Assembly (NCBI GenBank): GCA_036852015.1
Contig: JAANDG010000031.1
Coordinates: 62,001 to 126,000 of the forward strand
Origin: Pelodera strongyloides
Lineage: Eukaryota; Nematoda; Chromadorea; Rhabditida; Rhabditidae
Direction: 5' to 3'
Length of the DNA: 64,000 nucleotides
The notes below the pieces were generated by a model. It saw nothing but the letters and a program-made list of their open reading frames with translations. It did no database searches and was not told the DNA's origin. Positions 31,801 through 42,300 of the stretch are shown one piece after another (position 1 is the first letter of the stretch; every line of letters begins with the position of its first letter). The position numbers and the translations under genes are program-made.

Positions 31801-33866
31801 AGCGTAGTACGTCATTGACATCCACTCAACATATTGCCGCTATCAATAATGCACGAAAGCCTGAAATGAAACAATTGTCATTTTTTTTTGTTGTTCTTCC
31901 AATTTTAAGTTTACAAAACAGTACCACGTGGATGTGTCAAGGAAGATGATATGCTATGAATATATTGGGAATATTAGCAATTTAAAGCAAATAAAGTCAA
32001 CTGTTCACAAGTGTGATGCCCCGATTTATGCGAAAGTAATAATCTTAAGACATTGCGTATGTGAATTGTACAGCTGGTTGCGAATACAGCCATATAAAAG
32101 CTCATCGAAAAATATACATAGACGTGCAATACAGGTCAATGAGCGACCACGACGCCGTGCTCAGCAATTCAAACAAGTAAAAATAAACTTTAATTTGCTC
32201 AAACGAAATGACTCACTCAATCCAGAGGAAGATCCTGAAGGATATGGATAAGGTTCGATTGGACATGGGTTAACCTGAACAGGAAGGAGAAGTTTAAGTT
32301 TCATTTCGCCACACACATGGTGTGGATGTGGACACTTGGTATCACATATATCACCCCAACTAAAAACGACAGCAAGAGCACTACAAATGTTCTGAACAAG
32401 AAACTCTCTCCTTTCAAACCCTAGTTCCCGATCACGCCATCATCGCAAAAAAAACCTACGCATATATAAAAATTCAACGTTGCCTAAAATTTAATAGGAC
32501 TAAGGCTGGAACTATCCTTCAGCATCAGAAGCGATCATTGGAAGAAATACTTAAAAAATATAAAATAAATACCTCTTGTCAAAATTGTCCTTGTTTGCAA
32601 ACGGTTGTTGGTGCTTCTTTTGCGACTTCATCTCCGAATCGGCCAATTCCTCAGCATTAGCCATCGAAGGCATAAAGGAAATCACCTAAATAAACAAGAT
32701 TAACTGTATGTATATTCCCTATGAGTTAAAAATAAAGAAAAGTAACAGTAAAGTTGAAGACTAAGTGACTAACAATACTACACCGGATATGGACATAACA
32801 AACAAGGAAGCAAGGCAAACTAAAATCAGTTGTGGTAAAAAATGAACAAGTAGATGAACGAAAACAAATTGTATACGTAAAACTAATTGTATAAAATTTG
32901 GCACGAAATACAAAGTGACGAACACGAACACTCCAGAAACGAGTGGCCTAAAAAGAACAAAACAAATCTATCCAACCACAATCAACCAGCGCACATGAAC
33001 TAACTTAGTAATCAATCAATACAGATACCATAATGCAGAGAATGGTGTGAACAAAGGGCGGAGTGCAAAGGGAAGTCAAATAAAAATGATTATGTCGGTG
33101 AGAAATTGCACTTTCCGATAAACGCGAATGAACCTAACAAGGACAAACTCTGGGAACTAGTACGTTACTTATATATCACATAGAAACAACTATTATAAAG
33201 ATTAAAACGAAAATCCGCATAAATAACAAGGTAGGAAATTCACAAAAAAAAAATCAACACTGCCGCTGCTGTTGAGAAAAAAATAATCGTCTGCGTGCAT
33301 GCACAATGCATGGTTACTGTAGCAATTGGAGACTGACACATTTTTTCCCACAGTGAATATCTCGGTGAAGGGAGGGCAAGACATCCGCTTTAATCAAAAA
33401 TTGTGTTTTATTTCCCTTTTAGTTAATAAAAAAGAAATAAAATATAGGGGGTATTTTCAGTGACCGCGTCCCTTTAAATGGCGCGCGTGCCACAGACTTA
33501 TAACCCAACTATTTCAGCAAAAAGAAGAGTGGCGTTCCGCTTCAATCGTTACTTGACCGTCTCCTTCTCTGTATCAAAATAAAAGTGGTGTAATAATGCT
33601 AAAACGGTGCCAGTGGTGCGCCGCTTCCTGACAAGTACGCCACAACCTAGCTACGCGACTAATATAATCAAAACTTTTTTCAGCAAAAAGAAGAGTGGCG
33701 CTTCGTTTCCATCGTTCTGGACCGTCTCCTTCTCTACGTTTTCTTCGCGGTGACTCTCGGCGGAACAATTGGCATAATTTTCTCGGCACCTCATGTTTTT
33801 GACTTTGTTGATCAGACGGCTATCATAGAACAACTCAAGTTGAAAGCTAAGGGACAGACAAACTAG
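25088..33866 (+). CDS. nicotinic acetylcholine receptor-like subunit, non-alpha type (gene 2 of tandem pair)
   Basis: A Cys-loop cation-channel subunit, 503 aa, paralogous to the upstream gene. Exons: 25088-25270, 25593-25676, 25935-26044, 26481-26611, 27236-27318, 27763-27869, 28434-28593, 28949-29032, 29334-29417, 29631-29777, 30042-30110, 30200-30286 and 33684-33866; phases join throughout. The start is the least sure point: the ATG at 25088 gives a signal peptide at about 13-32, but TTTCAG at 25146-25151 could instead be an acceptor from an upstream exon. The Cys-loop is C159[14 protein letters not shown]173. There is no YxCC, so it is non-alpha. Exon 7 carries TM1 and TM2 together, with Glu before the TM2 Lys (SEKITL). 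The last exon carries TM4 and a typical [11 protein letters not shown] tail. The donor used after 30286 (GTTGGT) is weak. The last intron (30287-33683) is unusual and is described separately. Confidence 0.9.
25855..25914 (-). repeat. tRNA-like SINE head, intron 2 of receptor gene 2
   Basis: On the minus strand TGGTACAATGGCTAGGATG precedes CTAGTTCGGGTCTC. It is diverged but keeps the spacing of A and B boxes. Antisense to the gene. Confidence 0.45.
26819..26852 (+). pseudogene. second copy of the Cys-loop end of exon 4, receptor gene 2
   Basis: Thirty-four bases encode [11 protein letters not shown] plus the first base of the next codon, followed by a GT. This is the same as the end of the real exon (26578-26611) located 241 bases upstream. 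The three differences are all at synonymous third positions. Upstream in the same frame there are stop codons within 60 bases and no good acceptor, so it is probably a non-functional exon fragment. Confidence 0.7.
27131..27200 (-). repeat. tRNA-like SINE head, intron 4 of receptor gene 2
   Basis: On the minus strand GTGACCGAATGGCTAGCGCG precedes CCAAAGTTCGGATCTGG. Same general plan as the other antisense copies. Confidence 0.5.
28200..28430. repeat. diverged direct repeat with GGGCTGGCCCTAA words
   Basis: About 28165-28260 (CTTGGGTAATCAAACCAGA, GGGCTGGCCCTAATCC) is echoed at 28348-28430 (CTCGGGTAATCAAACCGGA, GACTGGCCCTAAGC). It is a local duplication of about 85 bp in intron 6 of receptor gene 2 carrying CCTAAGC words related to TTAGGC. 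Confidence 0.65.
28809..28876. repeat. GA simple repeat
   Basis: (GA)n followed by GGAGAGGAGA units, intron 7 of receptor gene 2. Confidence 0.9.
30405..30455 (+). pseudogene. dead copy 1 of the start of the last receptor-2 exon
   Basis: After a TTTCAG acceptor the sequence encodes [16 protein letters not shown] and then TAA, against [16 protein letters not shown] in the real exon at 33684. If used, it would end the subunit within TM4. Confidence 0.8.
31217..32685 (-). CDS. possible nested small gene inside receptor gene 2, last intron
   Basis: On the minus strand, 32685-32573 looks like a true exon. It has a TTTATTTAG acceptor, an open frame with [15 protein letters not shown] and [13 protein letters not shown], and an AG|GTATTT donor (phase 2). 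A phase-compatible short exon at 32391-32355 would add a hydrophobic stretch ([12 protein letters not shown]). Further candidates are 31839-31780 ([18 protein letters not shown]) and 31288-31217 ([17 protein letters not shown], then stop), with AATAAA downstream near 31135-31145. The parts can be joined in phase, but other joins work too, and the short hydrophobic piece may end the protein by read-through. I do not recognise the family; if real, it would be a single-pass membrane protein. It lies wholly between the inverted repeats at 30504 and 33477. Confidence 0.28.
31520..31700. mobile_element. MITE, CCGGCCGG family, with an 18-base G run
   Basis: The left part AGCGAAATACC runs into 18 G (31537-31554) and then TTTTGAAACGCATCG. 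The right end is CCAGTCTTCCGCTTTAA. The CCGGCCGG core of other copies has been replaced by the G run. It lies within the 3 kb element. Confidence 0.8.
33518..33556 (+). pseudogene. dead copy 2 of the start of the last receptor-2 exon
   Basis: After a TTTCAG acceptor the sequence encodes [12 protein letters not shown] and then TGA. It stands 166 bases before the real exon. The region between the two also resembles the region after copy 1 (GCCAGTGGTGCGCCGC against GCCAGTAGTGGGCCGC). Confidence 0.8.
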
Positions 33867-34587
33867 GGAATTAGTACTGATTTAATGTCGGATCTATCCA
33901 TATATCTCTAATTTAAATATTTGCAAACAAAAATTTACCTAACCAAAGGTGAAGTTTTTGCTAACTTACTGCTACTCTTCTAAGAATCTAGCTTCTAAGT
34001 TAGAAGAGCTTAAGGCTAAGGAACTGACGAACTGATAAATAATTAGTACTTTACGATCTAACTTAACGTCTCTAAGGTAGCAAAAGTAAACCATACCCTA
34101 AGACTTACTTACGGTTAGCCATACCACATGCAAACTGGCTAATGAGATAACAAATGACAAAACCGCTGGCCAACAAGTAGGTCCGTAGAGCAAAAAGATT
34201 AACGCGCTAACCCCCAACTTTCTTACCCCTTTGGAACTTGTAATGTAAGCTTTATACTAAACACACAACAGAGCAACTTCCGATAATAAATATTTATAGA
34301 CGTATTTAAACATATATAACCACACATCTATGCCAACAAATCCTCAACTAATATATACATAGCTGGCAGTGATATACAACAATCATACAAACAAACAAAC
34401 ATACAAAAAGCAAGTACCTTTGTACTTTACATTATTACTTACTGTATTTACTCCATACCCATTTTTAACATAACTCGCTAAGTACCTAGCCTGTTTCTTA
34501 GCATGGTTTATAGCAAAAAAGTAACCTTCACAAGAAAGTCCTAGGAATTTATGATCAAGACTTTGAAGCCCGTATCGTATAGAAACA
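33867..34587. other. 3' flank of receptor gene 2
   Basis: AT-rich DNA, probably containing the 3' UTR of the + gene. AATAAA occurs near 34285. No exon is seen on either strand until the OCIA-domain gene ends at 34831. Confidence 0.5.
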
Positions 34588-34730
34588 TTAAAGCGGTATG
34601 GTATGACAAGGGTCTCTAGAACTGGGTCTCCCTACATTAAAACCTTTCCGGGAATTTTTGGCAACGAATAGAACATTGCGAAAACAGCAGTTGTACATAT
34701 TTTTTAAAACCACATACTATACCGCTTTAA
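34588..34730. mobile_element. MITE, AAAGCGGTATGG family
   Basis: TTAAAGCGGTATGGTATGAC at the left and CATACTATACCGCTTTAA at the right. The interior is not shared with other copies. Confidence 0.75.
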
Positions 34731-34830
34731 ACATAGGGTGTCATATATACACCGACACATTATGATAGATCTACTCCGTACAGGTTAGACTATTAAAGTA
34801 ATCAACGAAACGAAACAACCTAATATCTAT

Positions 34831-37099
34831 TTATGAGAAACCTTCATCTCCATATTGATTGGCCTTAGGGGCCCGTCCTTGTGTCGTACCAGAGGGCCCA
34901 GAGTCCCACATACCTGGGGGCGGAGCATCAGCTCTACCAACAGGGGTACCGGACATGATCGAGGGCTCTTCTCCATATTGGTGCCTAAGAAAGCTAAGGT
35001 TAGAGGCTAGGACCGTATGGAACCTGGCGGGATGCTTTTTCGTAAACTTAAGGCTGGCTGGCTATGGCTATAAGCGTGTACTGCAATCTCAGTTTAGTCA
35101 GCCTTTCCAACTACACGTACACACGTGTCAAATCTTCAAATCTCACTGTACACACATGTCAAATTTCATGTTATTCGTTAATCCATTACTGTTAAACTGT
35201 TTATATAGTAGTTAAGAAGGAATTACCACTACAGCACTACACTGCCAGTAAATTAAAGACGATGTGTATATGAGTACAAACTACAAACTCTGATTCAATT
35301 CACTCGGTTCACACAATATTTGCACCAGCATCTAGTATCTTGTATCTAGCAAAAAATTGTGTTAACCAGCGCCACCAGAGAACAAGACGGAATGGAATGA
35401 ACCGCCTCTTTGTACCACACTACCTACTAGACGATAAACACCAAATGATCATACTGTGAATTAGAATGTCAGTAACTGAAGGGATTACCTATCCTACCAT
35501 TAGAATCTAGCATAGACTAAGCAAACAAAAAGGTACCTGGATCTCGCCTGCGCACGGCTAGGTGAAGGCATTTCCGCAGGCTGGTCTTCCGAACCTTCAT
35601 ACGGCTGCAGGCTGAGTTCACGCGGCTAAACAAAGAGTTGAGCTATCAGAGACAGTATGTACTTTGTCATGTGCCCTACAAAACACATTCTTTCTCGGAC
35701 CCAGGAAACTCTTTCTAATAAACTGAGATTGCAGTACACGCTCCAACTCCAAGGTGTAATTAAGTCGTTTTCAAAATATTTGGAGTTACGTTCCAAAAGC
35801 CCTGCACCCTGCACACCTTCATTACAAAAGCAAAGAATCACTCAGTGAGAGAAGCAACCAAAAAGACGTTGTGTTTCTACCATTCCTACGTTTCCCTAGA
35901 CAAATTCCCCAATTTTATATAGGTATTTAAATAAAACGAAAATTAGGGAATTGTGATTCAAAGTCTTCGTCTTCAATGTTACAAAGAAAATAAATCAGAA
36001 AACATACATGTTGTTCATGTGCAAGTTGGCGATTCCTAGCCCGTAGCATGTCGTAATTAGTGCGCGCGTCGCTCAGTTGATACTAAAATTAAAGATAATG
36101 ATATTCCACAAATTTAAACCAAACAAAAATAAAAATAAATGTAATAATTGCAATTCAATCGAATAAGGCCTTGAAACTTGCATGTAATGAAACACAAACA
36201 CAGCCAGGCTCACCAGGTTGAAGCATCGTGAAAAGGATATGATTTTGAAAAAGAAAGGTGCAAAAGTTGTCATCCGTCATTCTTTAGGGAATTGTATAGT
36301 TAGCATAAATTCATAAATATGAATACTGTATAGGACCAGGACACAAATATGGCCAAGGCGGGGCCCTCGAGGTCCCAAAATATCGTACCTTGTTCCATAG
36401 CTCGTGGATTTTCGGCTGCACTCTGTCACGACACATTCCCATTCCGAAAATATTGGCCGCAGTTAATGATCCGATTCCCATAATTGCGTAGAACGGCCAT
36501 CCTTTGGGTCCAAAATGGTACTGCGGTGGGAGACGAGTGCGGGCAAAGTATAGAGAACCAACAACAACGGCTGCAAACGGAAGACCGCGAGTCATTGTAA
36601 CCTAGAATGGAAAAATTATATTAAAGCGGTATAACAGTCGGATGAACCGAATGCTGGAAAGCTGCATTCCCGAAGGTTGCAGCATTGCGCAGGGATTTGC
36701 AAGAATTACATGGAAGCGTCCAGCATAGGTTTGAAAAACCGGCTGGCTTTCAGGCAAGACAAGGTATAACACATAACACTAACATAATGTATGTGTCAAC
36801 TTTTGGCAGCAAGAGTACATATTGTAAATAGTCGAGTCACATCATGATTCTCATTAATCAGTGATTTTGATAATGATAATAAAAATAATGATAATATTGA
36901 TAATGATAATAATAATACCCAAGAATTCACGGAAATTATGAAAAGCCACCTCAGAGGTGCATCTGGCCATTATCTCTTGAAGTTCTTTTTGCTCATCTGA
37001 CGATATCTTATTGAACAAGTGCTGCATTTGCTCCGGGTTTAGGCTCTTTTTGTCTCCAGATCCTGCACTTTCGCTGCCCATTCCACCGCCATAACTCAT
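34831..37099 (-). CDS. OCIAD1: OCIA-domain protein (OCIAD1/2-like)
   Basis: A small membrane protein, 201 aa. Exons in order of transcription: 37099-36950, 36601-36389, 35625-35537 and 34984-34831, with phases 0, 0 and 2, summing to 606 nt. The OCIA domain spans about residues 33-115: a Cys-containing helix (EIMARCTSE), then TMTRGLPFAAVVVGSLY, two hydrophobic segments with YAIMGIGSLTAANIFGMG, and a Cys-Arg-Asp turn matching the KTCQEKF region of known OCIA proteins. The hydrophilic tail ends in NQYGDEGFS, close to the usual NxYGDE ending. Family members act on endosomes and mitochondria and affect STAT3 signalling and complex III assembly; I cannot tell which role applies here. A TTTTTAAG acceptor lies just before the ATG, suggesting a 5' UTR intron or a trans-spliced leader. 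I assigned the symbol from domain order only; OCIAD2 is equally possible. Confidence 0.85.
36621..36753. mobile_element. MITE fragment, AAAGCGGTATAAC type (intron 1 of the OCIA gene)
   Basis: TTAAAGCGGTATAACAGTCG at the left and GAAAAACCGGCTGGCTTTC at the right, with an unrelated interior. Confidence 0.6.
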
Positions 37100-37421
37100 T
37101 GTAATCTTAAAAACACGATGTAAACTTCAAGTTGAATATGCGATTGTGCAACAGCGAGGCAACGTGAAGCCATATAAAACAAGCAAGTATAACGTATGAA
37201 AATCTTGAAATTATTAGAATTGAATGGATATTTTTTATTTGAGAAAATAAAAAAAAACACCCTCTACACTATCTGCAGCAAGTAGCTACAGTATACAGCG
37301 TATCCGTGTGGGACAAAATAATTTCAAGTAGGCGGTGTGAAATTCCGCGCGTTTGCTACAATTTTGCATTACTTTCACATTTTTTGGAGTTCGGATTATG
37401 TGAAAAGTACATTTTCAAAGG
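37100..37421. other. 5' flank of the OCIA-domain gene
   Basis: This should hold the promoter or a 5' UTR exon of the minus-strand gene. A TTTTTAAG acceptor stands just before its ATG (about 37107-37114). I see no other recognisable signal. Confidence 0.35.
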
Positions 37422-37852
37422 TTAAAGGATCGCAGTCACTACAAATTCGTATTTTTTATTCGCTTTTCATTAATTGTTCAAGTATGTGAAGAAAACGACG
37501 ATTTCAGCGCCAAAGTACGGCAAAACGAACTCAGGGAGAGAAATCCCTGTTTATGACTTTTACTTATATACCGTAGTTTATAATTGCCCGTATAGAGTTT
37601 CATAATAAATACCCTGCAGTGATAAACCACGCGCCAGGTGTAACACTGCAGGCTGTTCACTCTCCAAGTAACCCTGGCAATTGCATATATGCACCGGCGT
37701 CGGTCATTTATCAAAACTCATTCTCATTGATTTCTCTCCCTGAGTTCCATTTTATGTGGATTTTTATGGGCTGCATATTGTTTTATAAATCTGCTTGCAT
37801 CTAATAAAAATCGAATAAAAAAGTTGATTTTGAAGTGACTGCCTTCCTTTAA
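37422..37852. mobile_element. dispersed repeat of about 430 bp, copy 2
   Basis: Same element as 19418-19848, in the same orientation. TTAAAGGATCGCAGTCACTA at the start and TTCCTTTAA at the end. Differences are scattered substitutions. It does not encode a shared protein. Confidence 0.85.
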
Positions 37853-39369
37853 TACAAAAGTATAGTTTGCGGACCAACGCAGTGTCGTTGCAAACGAGTG
37901 TGATAGAGTGACCTCAACTTGCTCCACTTTCCGAATATGTGAAGTTCTCGCTTTCGTATCGTTCGTTCGTCAAAAAGGCAGTAGTTCTCCCCAAAACATG
38001 CGAAGTTCACGATGTTGAAATCTTCTTGGGATTGCATATCCGCGTTTTCTGTCAAAAAGTTAACAGAATGCGGGAAATAGAGCACCTGGACGGAAATGTA
38101 TAGCAATAGAAAGCTTATGAATACCACTTTATTCAGACATACAATCATCACACATAGACTTAAGCATGTAGAATCCAGGGCCCCGTTTTTTTCCAGAAGT
38201 CGGGGATCTTCATTGTAGTTACAATCTGGGCGGTGTCTCTGTTCCGTATAGAGTAGAGGGTAGAGGGCAGGGAAGTGACTATTGTCGAATATAGGGAAGA
38301 CGGAATACAGATATTACAGAGCGAAACGTCCGTCCTAAGGCTAGGCAAGGGGAGCGCCTTAACTTTATTCCCGACGCCGTGGCATGTTTGCAAAATGGTA
38401 GCACTGGACGGGATTCGAACCCGGGTGGCATGGGTGAGAGACGAGAACTTTTGCCAGTGAGCCACGACGCCAGTGAGCTTGTTGAACTGCTTTGATTACA
38501 GTGGTGTACGATAAGATGTGCATTACATAACAGAACCCAAATGAATGGAGTATTCCGAATAGTTTGATATACTTCGCGGTTCGGGAGCCGATCGGGAATT
38601 TTGCCAATAATGGTCATGTGGAGCATTGCGTACTTTTCCAGCGTTAGACGGTTACTACGCTGTTTGTCGCAAGCGACCACAGTACGCAGTATTACTATGT
38701 GAGACTTATTTCTGTTCAAAATTATTGGGTCATCGACAGTGCATGCACGTTGCATTTCCTTTGTCCGCGACCAACCGACTCATCATATATGATGTGTGTT
38801 GTTCTATTCTTCTTATTTGTTCAGTTTAGTTTAGTGCATTATCTTCTTTGTATCTTGGACTGCCTCTTGGGTTCCCTAAAAGAGAAATCAGAGAGTAGAG
38901 AGCACAAATAGCAGGGAAGCGACCACTGTCGTAGAACAGAACGCGCTCGATTGTGACGATTGACATGGGTTGGTGTGAAGAACGTAGTTGAGAAAGCCGA
39001 ACGTAGTTGAGAAAGCCTTCTGATTCTGCCTCGAGCTGATTTCATTGTTGTGGCACTGCCTTGCCAACAAATAGAGTTTTTCTTTTCTTTATCAGCCGGC
39101 CTTCTCGTTTCTTGCGTGTGGATGCATTGTGTAGCCTGTTTCTAATTCTTCTTATGTTATTCTATTCCTCCACGCATTCCCCCCGCGGATTGAAGAAGCA
39201 CGACGCTAGAAACCTTCCGCACTTGTTCCATGTACTTGATTGATGTTGTATCTGATTGATTGTATGTGTGAATAAAGTAGTGATATTTAATTGGAACCAT
39301 GTTTCAGTCTTTCAACATTTTCTACTTCTGTGATGCTGTGATAGGCGACAATTTTGTACATTGACAACG
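37853..39369. other. repeat-rich intergenic region
   Basis: It holds a tRNA-headed repeat (below). The words GGGAAGTGACTATTGTCG and GGGAAGCGACCACTGTCG occur at about 38269 and 38914, so two diverged copies of one element may be present. 39170-39285 ends in AATAAAG and could be a retroposon tail. Otherwise I see no coding exon. Confidence 0.5.
38220..38473 (-). mobile_element. SINE-like element with tRNA-like head
   Basis: On the minus strand a head with GTCGTGGCTCACTGGC (A-box region) and GGGTTCGAATCCCGTCC (B box) at 38473-38404 is followed by about 180 bp of non-tRNA body. The B-box stem pairs well, better than in the intronic copies. Confidence 0.6.
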
Positions 39370-42300
39370 ATGCTGGGATCATTTTACTTGTTCATCGGGT
39401 GTTCTTTACTTTTGCCTCTAGGTGGGGTTTCTGTTGGCTTTTTAATTCTATTTCTATGCACTAAAATCGTAAATATGCTTCTGTCGTCTGTCAGCGTGCC
39501 ATGGGAATCTTTTAGGTCTTATGAAAACCTGTTGAGACATTTATTTTAATATATGCTCGATTAGCCAAACCATCTCCATAAATAACAGCGGACCACAACT
39601 CTCGGGTTTTTTTTTAACTTGAATTCCATAACTTGCAAACTAACCATCTATCATTAATAATTGATTTGCTGGTGGTTCGAATGCTGAGTAATAAAGTTTC
39701 TTTTAGTGTGTTCCTTAAATAAATTCATCGATGATTATGAAACGTTGAATTACAATACCGTCAATACGGAGAGGAGGAAACGATCGACTACTTTGTACGG
39801 ATCACCAGTAGACCTTCGATTCAATGCATACAATCGGTTGGTTGACACATTTTAATTGAACCCATTTTTATTTGTTATGTATTTATTTATAAATATGTGC
39901 ATGAGGCGTCAACTCGTAAACGAACATTGGCAGTTACATAGGCTATATATACTTTTGTGCGTTCTTGACTTTCACGTTGTTTTATGCTCTGAAACTGTAA
40001 CTCGGAACGGGGTACAGGTTGGTGCGTAAAACATGCACGAACCACCTCCGGATTGGCTTTGACCACCTCCGGAAGCAATTCCAAATTTATTTGGGCGAAA
40101 CGTGCTGTTTTATGAAAGCGTTCTATCGCTAAGCTAAACAAACCACCTCCATTAAGCACGGAAATTGTACACTTACTAGGAATTTTGGCGACTACAACAG
40201 TCGCCATTTTCTTTTGCCTTCCGAAATTAATTAGTTAATTGTCAGCACTTTCCACGTATCTTTGTTACCCATCGACGAGGAAAACGGTCCATTTCACCCG
40301 GAACATCTAATGGATGAAGACAGTCGATATGTAGATGTGGAGCCACATACTTTTTTGTACGAAGGTCATGTTGTCGGTGAGTAATTTAATAATTTTGCAA
40401 TCCTAATTGTCCAATTTGTTCGGTAATAAATTGTATCTCGCCCATGTACAGAGGCTGTATTCACCAACACACAGGGAGCCCTTCCTGGCCTCCCCAGGGA
40501 ACTAGAGAGTGCGAGAGTAGGAGAGATTCAGAACGTTATTGAGCATAGGGAGGCTTAAGGCCTCAGGAGAATTGGTATATGCATGTGCAAAGATGTCGCA
40601 TCTGCATAACTTCATACCATGGTCACACGTAGTCTACATATGTGATGAATATTTGGTGATTAGGTGAACAAAGTGGTATTCATAACTGTTATAATTTATT
40701 TTTTCTCTTGTTTTTAGGAGACCCCGGTTCTAATGTATATGGCTCCATCCTTGACGGTGTTTTCGATGGCCATGTACGAACTGGCGATGGACACAGCTAT
40801 ACGGTGGATAGAAATGCCAAGTATTTTGATGTTGTAAGTTTATTTTTAACTTTAAGGTTTAAGTAAAAAAACTACCTGTGTGAGACGAGTGAGGCCTTGT
40901 TTAAAGGGACGCGGTCACCGTTTTGTCCCTTATGTATAGTTTGTGTTTTTATTATCTGCATAATATTTAAGGCGTAGTGTTGGAAAATGAGAAAAATCAG
41001 ACAAAAAGCTGATTTCAGCGAGAAATTCACCGATTAAAAAGTCACGCCCTGTCCAAGCGCCACAATTAGACATACAAAAAAAACCCACATTTTATAATAC
41101 CCGCAAGGCGTGCGACCGATTAATTAGTGGAATAACGTTCGTCGAGGTCGAGTCATTATCAACATGGACATATAATCGACAATTTTAGGGTTACGGTGCG
41201 TATTGTTTCAAGAACACTATTTTCGTCATCATTTTACTCGCTGATGCCGCATTTCATGCAAAACATTTTTCCAACACTATGCTTTACGTATTGCGCAGAT
41301 AATAAAAACACAAAATATATATATAAGGGACAAAACGGTGATCGTGTCCCTTTAACATTGTATGGCTCCTGAAAGCTAGGCGAGTTGATACTGATTCCTG
41401 TGCTTCCATCTCCGTCTTGTCAGTTTTTTTTCTATTCTTGTACAACAATAACAACATTAAGGATTCTCGGCCTTCACATTATCACTCGATCATTTATCAC
41501 GATAATGAAATCAACCACGCAAAGATGCGCGTTAAAAGGTAAGTCGGATATAAAACGGTTGTGATTTAAGAAAATTATGTATGAGGCGCTAACGTAGCCT
41601 AACTAACTGCCTGCGTAGGTGTTGCACAAATTCAAAGAAAGATAGGTAGATAGGCGAGACGGAGACGGATCTACGATCTGCGTGAGTAAAGCCAAATGAT
41701 ACATAGTCAGGTCTTCAAAGAAGCCCTGTACCAAATAGTATTATTTCTTAATATATCATAAATAATCAGAGGCCATATTCACTGCTCCGTTTCCCTCGGG
41801 GAAACATTCCCTGGGGAGCATGCAGATAAAAAGACGGGGAATTTCCCGTGGTGAATTGAGTGACGAATAGTGATTGTGGCCATTGGCCTCTGATGATTGG
41901 TAAAGACTGTAAAGAGTAAAGATTGATGATGTCTCGCAAAAGCAGAGTTAAAGCGAAATGCCGGCCGGCTTTTGAAACGTATCGAGTAGATCAGCATTCT
42001 TATGCAGCTTATGCAAACGTACATAATTTGGAATAAAAAATCGAGCTAAATTCGAGCAACACTGCATAAATACGTAAGAACCAAGTTGCCCGTGATGCGT
42101 TTCAAAAACCGGCCGGTATTTCGCGTTAACTGTTTTTTTAATTAGGGGCGCCGAACATGCTAGTCCGTTTGGACACGGCTGCGCGATGAATGATGAGATG
42201 AGACAGAACATGGAACGAGTACAACGATCGGCTGACCCACCGCAAGAATGGAACTCGAACTATATGACCATGTGAGTTGTTTGTATCTTGTATTATGGTG

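Larger units (their letters stand above)
30504..33477. mobile_element. 3-kb element with TTAAAGGGACGCGGTCACTG inverted ends
   Basis: The left end TTAAAGGGACGCGGTCACTG (then ATATTTTATTTCTTTTTTAT) is matched at the right end in inverse, nearly perfectly for about 80 bases and recognisably for about 200 (CACCGAGATATTCAC in both arms). The ends resemble the compact palindrome at 40901-41355. In between lie about 2.5 kb that include a CCGGCCGG MITE and the possible minus-strand gene at 31217-32685. No transposase is recognisable. It fills most of the last intron of receptor gene 2. Confidence 0.7.

Noticed and set aside
31928..32251. A 107-codon plus-strand frame inside the 3 kb element
   Set aside because: There is no recognisable transposase or other domain. 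It overlaps the region of the minus-strand candidate gene, and neither is strong enough to call this one.
32906..33000. Hydrophobic minus-strand frame ([16 protein letters not shown]) as another exon of the nested gene
   Set aside because: It is open and begins after a TTTTTAG, but T-rich intron DNA easily gives such hydrophobic translations and the phase does not join with the neighbouring candidates.
34066..34090. Ribosomal RNA or mitochondrial insertion, from GTCTCTAAGGTAGCAAAA
   Set aside because: The short stretch resembles a conserved large-subunit rRNA motif, but the sequence on either side does not continue the resemblance, so I treat it as chance.
34859..35215. A 118-codon plus-strand frame
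   Set aside because: It is the complement of the last exon of the OCIA-domain gene, which has clear family motifs and splice joins on the minus strand.
38404..38473. Functional tRNA gene on the minus strand
   Set aside because: The T arm pairs, but the anticodon region has no normal 5-bp stem with a 7-base loop, and a SINE-like body follows.
38279..38755. A 158-codon minus-strand frame
   Set aside because: It runs across the tRNA-headed repeat and its flank. The protein shows no domain-like pattern.
39887..40207. A 106-codon minus-strand frame
   Set aside because: It lies in ADAM10 intron 2 with no recognisable domain and no splice partner.
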